Notes under the pieces: generated by a model | Seen by the model: the letters and a program-made list of their open reading frames with translations, nothing else | Database searches by the model: none | What the model was told of the DNA's origin: nothing | DNA from: Planctomycetota bacterium | Lineage (GTDB): Bacteria; Planctomycetota; Brocadiia; Brocadiales; Brocadiaceae | Assembly: GCA_023261465.1 (NCBI GenBank) | Contig: JAHFOW010000164.1 | Span: forward strand, 1 to 6,340 | Length of the DNA: 6,340 bases | Direction: 5' to 3' | Program-made: the position numbers and the translations under genes | In this document: piece by piece, positions 1 to 5,004 of the stretch | How the letters are laid out: every line of letters begins with the position of its first letter | Numbering within the stretch: the stretch's first letter is position 1

Positions 1-934
1 GCTCAAACGATATAGATTTTGAACCAAGCTGCTCAACTAACGACTCTTTCACATTACCACTAGACATAATGAAAAGGCCTCGAATCGGTTTCATCGCGGT
101 CTGAGCAGGAGGTGCCTTCAATAGGGTCCAACCCGGTCCAGGGTGGGAGCTTTGAGTATCAACAGAAGGCGTACTGAGAGATCCCAGGAACTCTTCGCTG
201 GAAAGGTTGTACGAGCCCTTCAACAAATGCGCCTCAAGTCTTCCTTCATACACGTTCCAGCTGCCTCGGATTATGATCTTTATCGTTTTGTTGATGGGTT
301 CCTCCTTGATACATTCGTGTATTCTTGCCCAATTCGACGGAAAGAAGGTTTCTCTTGTTCTTCTAACTGCTTCCTCTTCCCCCCTGAGATAAGACCTGAC
401 AATAGCGTCGATTGCAGCCATAGACGTTCCTTCGTCTTCAAATTCAAGGAAGAAAAGATCATTCCAGGTTCTTAAGCTCCACTGGTGGTCAAGAGGAGCC
501 AGAACCGAAATGGATATGCGTGGAGTACAGCAATAGCTTTCGACAAATATTAACCTTGATGGGATATCGGCTGCCTGATTATCAAATAGCCTACAGCAAC
601 TTATCCCAAGCTTCTTTGCTTTTTCTATTGCATTGGAAGTGAATCCTGAATATGAGTAAAGGACGCCCAATCGTGCTTCCGATGAAATTAACTCACCATT
701 GAAGGCATCAATGTCTTGCTGGTCTATTTTTCGCTTTAGTCTTTTGCAGCTTACCAGAATTTTTAACGGAAAGTGATTGCAAACCTTAGCCTCAATCCAT
801 ACGTCTCTCTGTCTCGGCTTGGATGTATGGACATCGGCTAGCTTCACATCAGCCGTGACTGTTGCTTTTGGATCGAGTGCTGCAACAAACTTTTTGACTG
901 CCTCTTCGAACTCTTTCCATTTCGGTGTAGTCAA
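1..934 (-). CDS. Mrr-like restriction-endonuclease-fold protein, 3' end beyond window (partial)
   Basis: I translated the - strand by hand and found 311 codons without a stop, reaching the left edge, so the C-terminus is missing. An in-frame TAA at 943-941 closes the frame upstream. The only plausible start is TTG at 934-932, nine bases after an AGG within GGACAGG. Residues about 6-117 look like a PD-(D/E)xK nuclease domain of the Mrr type. A predicted N-terminal helix (WKEFEEAVKKFVAAL) is followed by RQRDVWIEA with candidate metal-binding Asp44, then the strand ILVSCKR with Lys64. After that come DIDAFNGEL, GVLYSYSGFTSNAIEKAKKLGI and CCRLF. The canonical Glu/Gln two residues before the Lys is Ser62 here, so cleavage activity is uncertain. 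Residues 118-311 match no family I recognise. Such proteins usually belong to restriction or DNA-processing systems; any partner genes would lie left of the window. The open frame is certain, the family is likely, the exact role is unknown. Confidence 0.8.
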   Translation of the reverse strand, partial: MTTPKWKEFEEAVKKFVAALDPKATVTADVKLADVHTSKPRQRDVWIEAKVCNHFPLKILVSCKRLKRKIDQQDIDAFNGELISSEARLGVLYSYSGFTSNAIEKAKKLGISCCRLFDNQAADIPSRLIFVESYCCTPRISISVLAPLDHQWSLRTWNDLFFLEFEDEGTSMAAIDAIVRSYLRGEEEAVRRTRETFFPSNWARIHECIKEEPINKTIKIIIRGSWNVYEGRLEAHLLKGSYNLSSEEFLGSLSTPSVDTQSSHPGPGWTLLKAPPAQTAMKPIRGLFIMSSGNVKESLVEQLGSKSISFE

Positions 935-1176
935 TTTCAGTTACCTGTCCGATTGGAGGTTCATGTATAACTTTCTATTAGACTTCCCAATTATCATATT
1001 ATCTTACGTCAATTATACAATATATTTCCCGGTTTTTACTAAGATACATAGCATATTACTTCGTTCAATATGTATAGTCAAGCTTGTTATATTATAAATT
1101 AATAGTACAATGCAGAACAATTTATTTGTGGAATGATTTTTTACCAACGGTCCATTGAAGGAAACTGTTTTGAGAT

Positions 1177-1242
1177 ATGGATAATAATAAAGCACAAACC
1201 ACACCCGCCGATGAGAAACCTAAATTACTGGATGATGAGTAA
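1177..1242 (+). pseudogene. Short ORF (21 aa), possible N-terminal remnant
   Basis: The frame reads MDNNKAQTTPADEKPKLLDDE and then TAA. The segment KPKLLDD resembles the N-terminal start of integron-type and related tyrosine recombinases, which often begin with PKLLDQVR followed by HYSxRTE. Here the frame stops before that second motif, and I cannot find the motif in any frame downstream. No good ribosome-binding site precedes the ATG; a GAAGGA lies about 15 bases upstream, which is too far. The stop codon directly abuts the left arm of an inverted repeat, so a repeat insertion truncating a gene is possible. The match is only six or seven residues, so this is a weak suggestion. It may simply be a chance ORF. 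Confidence 0.2.
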
Positions 1243-1306
1243 GGGCGAAGCATTTGAAAAACTGAGGATATATCAAACGCTACTCAAGAATGCAAATGCC
1301 TCGCCC
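1243..1306. repeat. Inverted repeat with 14-bp arms, MITE-like or dispersed palindrome
   Basis: The left arm GGGCGAAGCATTTG (1243-1256) and the reverse complement of the right arm (1293-1306), GGGCGAGGCATTTG, differ at one base. They enclose 36 bp that contain no gene. GGGCGAGGCATT-type arms resemble GC-rich dispersed repeats that I recall from assorted environmental bacterial genomes, but this is from memory and unchecked. It could be a small non-autonomous element or a relic of one. A transcript hairpin acting as a terminator is less likely, because the loop is long and no T run follows on either strand. Confidence 0.5.
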
Positions 1307-1608
1307 CGCCTGGTATTATCATGAAAAACTAAACCTGTATTTAATCCGTGTTTCATCTGCGTTGAGCTGCCTGTCGTTGTATTACGTCCTATGTCTCACA
1401 AAACAACAAACGGTTTACGTTAATGTATCGCACTTGACAAAAGTAACAAACCCTGTATCAAAAGTTCCTGAGTATCACGCGCATAAAAACTATCCATCCA
1501 TTATGAAAAAAGCCATATCTTTTGCTGATGACAGAAGTGCTTCAGGCAAACCGCCATGAATCATACAATGAAACAAATCCTTTATTCCAGGATAGCAAAT
1601 TTGCCAGG

Positions 1609-2412
1609 TTAACCGTATTTAATGGTGGCATGTTCGCCCCGGAATATTTTTATCTGGCCATTACCGAGCCTCACCATCAACCCGCCGTTATTTGAGATAT
1701 CGATTACCACGCCTGTATATTCCTGCCCACCGTCGGTAATGGTTAATGTTTCACCTACGGTAATGCAAAGTTCCTTCCATCGTTCCGTTATGTACCGGAA
1801 GTGTTCATCTTTTAAGATGGAATACCACTTGTCGATATCCTGGAGTAATGCCTTTGCAAACATGGTACGATCCACGGGCCCATTGTTTTCAATAGCCAGA
1901 GAGGTTACCGGGATGCGTGTTTGTTTCGGCAATTCATTTTCCGGTGTATTGACATTAATGCCGATTCCAATAAAAAAATGGGGCTGTTTTTTGGGAGATT
2001 TTTCTAATTCAACCAGAATTCCCCCGACCTTTTTTCCGTTTATAAGGATATCATTGGGCCATTTAATCTCGGCGGGGAGGCGCAGCGTATCGTGAATAGT
2101 TTCCGTTAGAGAAACTGCTGTGGTTCCCGTTAACAAACATAAATGGTCTGGTTGTATGGTGTGTTTTAATACTATCGTGCAAAGGAGTCCGGTATAAGGA
2201 GGACAAGACCATGAATGTCCTGAGCGTCCCCGTCCCTGCGTTTGTTCTTCGGCAAAAACGACTGTGCCATTCCTGGCCCCCATGCGCGAGAGTTTCCGTG
2301 CCATGTCCATCGTTGAGTCTGTCCGTTCGTAGACAATCACAGCGCTTCCAACAGTCTTTATTTTTAATCCCTGTATAATTTCTTCAGGGGTCAATCGGTC
2401 TAAAGCATGCAT
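1609..2412 (-). CDS. birA: Biotin-[acetyl-CoA-carboxylase] ligase, catalytic form without HTH
   Basis: This cytoplasmic enzyme activates biotin with ATP to biotinyl-5'-AMP and transfers it to the conserved lysine of biotin carboxyl carrier domains. The 267-residue product carries the family signatures in order: TDST (31-34, biotin pocket), the adenylate-binding loop GRGRSGHSW (60-68), KWPND (117-121, catalytic Lys), GKKVGGILVE (126-135) and GIGINVN (149-155). A small C-terminal beta domain follows from about 217 (VGETLTI, then DISNNGGLMVRL and GE). E. coli BirA is 321 aa with an N-terminal winged helix. Here the catalytic domain begins almost at once after LTPEEIIQGL, so the protein should be a monofunctional group I ligase and not a biotin-operon repressor. 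The ATG is preceded by GAGGGG at a rather long 12-base spacing. It stands alone, divergent from groEL1, with no biotin genes next to it. Confidence 0.95.
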   Translation of the reverse strand: MHALDRLTPEEIIQGLKIKTVGSAVIVYERTDSTMDMARKLSRMGARNGTVVFAEEQTQGRGRSGHSWSCPPYTGLLCTIVLKHTIQPDHLCLLTGTTAVSLTETIHDTLRLPAEIKWPNDILINGKKVGGILVELEKSPKKQPHFFIGIGINVNTPENELPKQTRIPVTSLAIENNGPVDRTMFAKALLQDIDKWYSILKDEHFRYITERWKELCITVGETLTITDGGQEYTGVVIDISNNGGLMVRLGNGQIKIFRGEHATIKYG

Positions 2413-2469
2413 ACAATTTTTAATCCCCTCTTTGTATTCAAAACGGTGGTTTTGGACTGCAAATCTGAC

Positions 2470-2510
2470 CCTGCAAAGTGTAGAGACGCAAAATCTTGCG
2501 TCTCTGCAGG
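2470..2510. repeat. Nested hairpin palindrome, probable dispersed repeat
   Basis: An inner perfect 10-bp stem, AGAGACGCAA (2482-2491) with TTGCGTCTCT (2496-2505), closes on the 4-base loop AATC. An outer 5-bp stem CCTGC (2470-2474) with GCAGG (2506-2510) brackets it, leaving a 7-base bulge (2475-2481) on the left side. Palindromes with GAGACGC arms occur in many copies in some bacterial genomes (recalled, not checked). The position, between the birA start and the groEL1 leader, fits a REP-like element. No T run follows on either strand, so a standard intrinsic terminator is unlikely. Confidence 0.7.
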
Positions 2511-2585
2511 CGCATTTTTAAAGTCGCCGTATGGCCTGATTTAGGCATGTGAAAACTAAAGCTTTAATATATTTCATCATTCATT

Positions 2586-2620
2586 GAAAAGTCAATATTA
2601 ATTAGATGGATGGACTTTTC
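2586..2620. repeat. 8-bp perfect inverted repeat
   Basis: GAAAAGTC at 2586-2593 is perfectly complementary to GACTTTTC at 2613-2620 across a 19-base AT-rich loop. A pyrimidine run TCCCTTTTT follows. It lies about 275 bp before groEL1. It could be part of a transcript structure or chance in AT-rich DNA. The stem is too AT-rich and the loop too long for a confident terminator. Confidence 0.35.
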
Positions 2621-2645
2621 TCCCTTTTTATAAAAAAGCCAACTT

Positions 2646-2660
2646 CTGCCATACTGGCAG
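2646..2660. promoter_or_regulatory. 15-bp palindrome, candidate operator
   Basis: CTGCCA at 2646-2651 and TGGCAG at 2655-2660 are perfect inverted copies around the 3-base centre TAC. The compact odd-length dyad of GC-containing half-sites in AT-rich surroundings resembles a binding site for a dimeric regulator. It is about 235 bp from the groEL1 start. The regulator cannot be named; it is not a CIRCE element. Confidence 0.3.
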
Positions 2661-2687
2661 GTGTTGTGTATGCTAAAATTTTTATCC

Positions 2688-2700
2688 TGTCATAATGACA
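2688..2700. promoter_or_regulatory. 13-bp perfect palindrome TGTCATAATGACA, candidate operator
   Basis: TGTCAT and ATGACA are exact inverted copies around a single central A. The site lies 28 bp right of the palindrome at 2646-2660, close to three helical turns, and about 195 bp before groEL1. A dimeric transcription factor site is the natural reading, but no factor can be assigned from the sequence alone. Confidence 0.35.
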
Positions 2701-2744
2701 TATTTTTGGCTATGTTTCATATATAATAAATATTATGAATATGT

Positions 2745-2771
2745 ATAACATGGTTAATTTAAAAATGTTAT
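2745..2771. promoter_or_regulatory. Inverted repeat ATAACAT-N13-ATGTTAT
   Basis: Perfect 7-bp arms at 2745-2751 and 2765-2771 are separated by 13 AT-rich bases. The centre-to-centre arm distance is 20 bp, about two helical turns, as in many repressor sites. The local composition is so AT-rich that a chance dyad is possible. It lies about 120 bp upstream of groEL1. Confidence 0.25.
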
Positions 2772-2838
2772 GTTGTTTTAATATTTAGCGATCTTTTGCG
2801 GTATTTGGTTTGCTACTTATCTCATTCTTATATACTTT

Positions 2839-2866
2839 TTGAAATTTAATTTTGGTATCTTAAATT
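2839..2866 (+). promoter_or_regulatory. Candidate groEL1 promoter
   Basis: TTGAAA (2839-2844) is a five-of-six match to the sigma-70 -35 hexamer. It stands 16 bases before TAAATT (2861-2866), a four-of-six -10 match, which would give a leader of about 20 bases before groEL1. An alternative is TATACT at 2831-2836 with the weak -35 TTGCTA at 2810-2815. The region is AT-rich, so chance matches are expected and neither is strong. Confidence 0.25.
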
Positions 2867-2893
2867 AATGAGGTTATTGAAAGGAGGTATTCA

Positions 2894-4573
2894 ATGGCGA
2901 AGCAACTAGCCTTTGATGAAGAGGCAAGGTCCGCTATTGCCCGAGGCGTTTCAAAACTTGCCAGGGCGGTGAAGGTTACCCTTGGACCGAGGGGAAGGAA
3001 TGCAGTGTTAGATAAGGGATACGGAAGTCCCACGGTAACTAAGGATGGTGTTTCGGTTGCCGAGGAGATAGAACTCAAGAACCCTTATGAGAATACAGGC
3101 GCAAGACTGGTACGGGAAGCGGCGTCAAAGACCAGTGATATTGCAGGAGATGGCACGACAACGGCGACGGTTCTTACCGAGGCGATCTTTTTAGAGGGAC
3201 TCAAGTGTGTCACATCGGGCGCTGACCCGATGGCGCTGAACAGAGGTATGCGTAAGGCGCTGGATAAGGTGGTCGATAAATTAAAAGAGATGAGCAAAAA
3301 GATCAAGAACCAGGCTGAAATTGCAAGCATTGGTTCAATCGCGGCAAATAACGACGCTGAGATAGGAAAGATGATTGCCGATGCAATGGACAAGGTAGGC
3401 AAGGATGGCGTTATCACCGTTGAGGAAGGAAAGGGGCTTGAAACCAGCGTTGATGTGGTAGAAGGTATGCAGTTTGACCGGGGATATCTCTCCCCGCATT
3501 TTGTCACCAATCCCGATACCCTGGAAGTTGAGTTTAAAGACCCCTATATATTGATTTATGAGGATAAAATATCTACGGTTAAGGGGTTAGTCCCACTCCT
3601 GGAAAAGATTGCAAAGACGGGCAAGTCTTTGTTGATTGTTGCTGAAGATGTTGATGGGGAGGCGCTGGCTACCCTGGTTGTAAATAAACTCCGCGGAACA
3701 ATCAGTTGTGCAGCAGTTAAAAGCCCGGGGTATGGAGATCGCAGGAAGGCGATGCTCGATGATATCGCCGTTCTTACTGAGGGTAAGCCAATATTTAAAG
3801 ACCTGGGAATCCAGTTGGAAAATATCGATATTCGTGATTTGGGACGCGCAAAAAAGGTTACGGTTGATGCGGATAATACGACCATTGTTCAGGGAGCGGG
3901 GAGTTCCGACGCTATTCAGGGTCGCATTAAGCAGATTCGTAAGGAAATTGAGATAACGACGTCGGATTATGATAGAGAAAAATTGCAGGAGCGACTTGCG
4001 AAGCTTGCCGGTGGGGTTGCCCAGATATTTGTTGGCGCGGCCACGGAGAGCGAAATGAAGGAAAAGAAGGCGCGCGTGGAAGATGCCCTGCATGCTACCA
4101 GGGCGGCCATAGAAGAAGGAATCCTGCCGGGCGGCGGTGTTGCGCTTTTACGGGCTGCTGAGGCGCTGGACGCCATCAAGCTGAAAGGCGATGAGGCTAT
4201 GGGTGTTGATATCGTAAGAAAGGCATTGTCTACGCCTGCAAAACAGATATTTAAAAACGCTGGTCTGGAGGGATCTGTGGTTGTGAAAAAGATCATGGAA
4301 TCCAATGATAAGGCGTTTGGTTATGATGCAGAAAAAGAGACATACTGCAATTTAATGGAAGCGGGTGTTATTGATCCCACAAAGGTGGCGAGGAGCGCGT
4401 TGCAAAATGCCGTAAGCATTGCCGGCATCCTTTTGACAACCGACTGCATCATCACTGATGTCCCCAGTAAAGAAGGTGAAAAGCTGCCCGGTGGTATGGG
4501 CGGCGGCATGGGTGGCATGGGCGGTATGGGTGGAATGGGTGGAATGGGCGGAATGGGTGGCATGGGAATGTAA
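2894..4573 (+). CDS. groEL1: Chaperonin GroEL, first copy (60 kDa chaperonin)
   Basis: GroEL forms double seven-membered rings in the cytoplasm that bind unfolded proteins and, with ATP and the GroES lid, enclose and fold them. The 559-residue product is complete. AAGGAGG stands six bases before the ATG. The equatorial domain has TLGPRGRN (29-36), KDG with Asp51 and GDGTTTATVL with Asp86. The apical domain has FDRGYLSPHF (195-203), EALATLVVN (256-264) and SPGYGDRRKAML (277-288). The second ATPase segment includes VEDALHATRA with catalytic Asp397 and GILPGGGVALL (409-419). Aligned to E. coli (offset of one), the substrate-binding Tyr203 is His202 and Leu234 is Val233, while Tyr198, Phe203, Leu236, Leu258, Val262 and Val263 are kept. 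The C-terminus is a GGM tail longer than the E. coli one. Unlike the usual groES-groEL order, groES follows it, 80 bp downstream. Confidence 0.98.
   Translation: MAKQLAFDEEARSAIARGVSKLARAVKVTLGPRGRNAVLDKGYGSPTVTKDGVSVAEEIELKNPYENTGARLVREAASKTSDIAGDGTTTATVLTEAIFLEGLKCVTSGADPMALNRGMRKALDKVVDKLKEMSKKIKNQAEIASIGSIAANNDAEIGKMIADAMDKVGKDGVITVEEGKGLETSVDVVEGMQFDRGYLSPHFVTNPDTLEVEFKDPYILIYEDKISTVKGLVPLLEKIAKTGKSLLIVAEDVDGEALATLVVNKLRGTISCAAVKSPGYGDRRKAMLDDIAVLTEGKPIFKDLGIQLENIDIRDLGRAKKVTVDADNTTIVQGAGSSDAIQGRIKQIRKEIEITTSDYDREKLQERLAKLAGGVAQIFVGAATESEMKEKKARVEDALHATRAAIEEGILPGGGVALLRAAEALDAIKLKGDEAMGVDIVRKALSTPAKQIFKNAGLEGSVVVKKIMESNDKAFGYDAEKETYCNLMEAGVIDPTKVARSALQNAVSIAGILLTTDCIITDVPSKEGEKLPGGMGGGMGGMGGMGGMGGMGGMGGMGM
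4490..4570 (+). repeat. GGM-encoding 9-bp tandem repeat at the groEL1 3' end
   Basis: Residues 533-559 consist of Gly and Met only, with eight GGM units and one GGGM spacing variant near the start. The DNA is a degenerate 9-bp tandem array (GGTGGCATG-like) in which Gly codons alternate GGT/GGC/GGA while the protein repeat holds. These tails hang disordered into the folding cavity of GroEL and affect ATPase rate and encapsulation in E. coli. The low-complexity DNA is prone to slippage, so unit number may vary between strains. Confidence 0.9.
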
Positions 4574-4635
4574 TTGCGTGACGGTGAATGTGTTGGTTGC
4601 GTTGCAGTGGATTTTCATTATTTATTTTTCATATG

Positions 4636-4653
4636 AGGAGGTAATAATATACT
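4636..4653 (+). promoter_or_regulatory. groES ribosome-binding site with long spacing
   Basis: AGGAGG at 4636-4641 is a full-strength Shine-Dalgarno but lies 12 bases from the ATG, longer than the 6-7 bases used by both groEL genes here. The in-frame TAA at 4645-4647 rules out an earlier start, so the ATG at 4654 stands. The wide spacing may lower groES translation relative to groEL. Confidence 0.6.
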
Positions 4654-4944
4654 ATGGCAAATATTAGACCATTAGACGATAGAGTAGTTATTGAACCTAT
4701 GGAAGCGGAAGAAAAATCTCCGGGCGGAATTGTTTTGCCGGATACCGCAAAGGAGAAACCCATGAAGGGAAAGGTTGTTGCCGTTGGCGAAGGAAAAATG
4801 TTGGAGAGCGGCAAAAGGGCGGAACTTCTGGTAAAGAAGGGAGACAAGGTGCTATACGGGAAATATGCAGGAACCGAGGTTTCTGTCGACGGCAAAGAAT
4901 TTCTTATTATGAGGGAAAGCGACATTTTGGCAAAGATTGAGTAA
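4654..4944 (+). CDS. groES: Co-chaperonin GroES (10 kDa chaperonin)
   Basis: GroES is the seven-subunit lid that caps GroEL and creates the closed folding chamber. The 96-residue product has the normal family length. It begins IRPLDDRVVIEP (4-15). The mobile loop follows at about 17-33, containing GGIVLP (24-29), whose Ile-Val-Leu triplet docks on the GroEL apical domain. GKVVAVGEG (39-47) comes next, and the second half has VKKGDKVLYGKYAGTEV, residues 61-77, and the family ending ESDILAKIE (88-96). The gene sits between two groEL genes, 80 bp after the first and 60 bp before the second, with no terminator visible on either side, so all three are probably one transcript. As the only groES in the window, it probably serves both GroEL proteins, though a second groES elsewhere cannot be excluded. 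Confidence 0.97.
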   Translation: MANIRPLDDRVVIEPMEAEEKSPGGIVLPDTAKEKPMKGKVVAVGEGKMLESGKRAELLVKKGDKVLYGKYAGTEVSVDGKEFLIMRESDILAKIE

Positions 4945-5004
4945 TATGGAATTTCAATGATTTACAAAGATTTATGAACGATAAAAAATTTTGGAGGTTA
5001 TACA

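Larger units (their letters stand above)
935..1608. other. Intergenic stretch without a convincing gene
   Basis: This stretch separates two - strand genes. Positions about 965-1140 are strongly AT-rich and probably hold the promoter of the nuclease-like gene: a TATAAT lies on the - strand at 1017-1012, but I find no good -35 hexamer at the right distance. The rest holds a 21-codon ORF (1177-1242, +), an inverted repeat (1243-1306) and short open frames without ribosome-binding sites or recognisable protein motifs. It reads like decayed or repeat-derived DNA. Downstream of the biotin ligase stop codon (1561-1608) I see a perfect palindrome GCAAATTTGC at 1595-1604, but no GC-rich stem followed by a T run, so no terminator is called. 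Confidence 0.6.
2413..2893. other. Divergent intergenic region upstream of birA and groEL1
   Basis: About 480 bp with no open frame that looks coding on either strand and no recognisable tRNA or riboswitch. It becomes AT-rich toward groEL1. It contains a strong hairpin near birA (2470-2510) and four inverted repeats nearer groEL1 (2586-2620, 2646-2660, 2688-2700, 2745-2771). I looked for the CIRCE operator (TTAGCACTC-N9-GAGTGCTAA), the usual HrcA site before groE genes, and for a sigma-32-type promoter (CTTGAA with CCCATNT), and found neither. If groEL1 is heat-regulated, it must use other signals. Confidence 0.6.

Noticed and set aside
143..475. 110-codon open frame on the + strand
   Set aside because: It lies antisense to the nuclease-like gene, whose frame is open for 311 codons with a family pattern. 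The + strand product has no recognisable motif and no ribosome-binding site.
777..1097. 106-codon open frame on the + strand
   Set aside because: The first half is antisense to the nuclease domain and the second half is translated AT-rich intergenic DNA, which gives a hydrophobic nonsense product.
1290..1559. 89-codon open frame on the + strand
   Set aside because: No Shine-Dalgarno before the ATG, which sits in the right arm region of the inverted repeat, and no recognisable protein features.
1490..1564. 24-codon ORF on the - strand just downstream of birA (MIHGGLPEALLSSAKDMAF and following)
   Set aside because: The amino-acid composition looks protein-like, but it is very short, the AAAGGA upstream is about 12 bases away, and nothing identifies it. 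It could be a gene remnant; the evidence is too thin to call.
1594..1605. Terminator for birA at the GCAAATTTGC palindrome
   Set aside because: A 10-bp palindrome with no loop, AT-rich and without a following T run, cannot be called an intrinsic terminator.
1622..2095. 157-codon open frame on the + strand
   Set aside because: Antisense to birA, whose motifs are unambiguous.
2655..2671. Sigma-54-like promoter starting at TGGCAG
   Set aside because: TGGCAGGTGTTGTGTA resembles the consensus, but the essential -12 GC is GT and the -24 box overlaps a palindrome that explains the TGGCAG. Not strong enough to list.
3085..4305. Several long open frames on the - strand within groEL1
   Set aside because: Antisense shadows of the groEL coding sequence, Ser/Thr/Pro/Ala-rich with no motifs. 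The same applies to the frames opposite groEL2 at 5025-6305.
4574..4653. Terminator or separate promoter between groEL1 and groES
   Set aside because: No GC-rich stem followed by T residues, and the best -35-like TTGCAG has no matching -10 at the right spacing.
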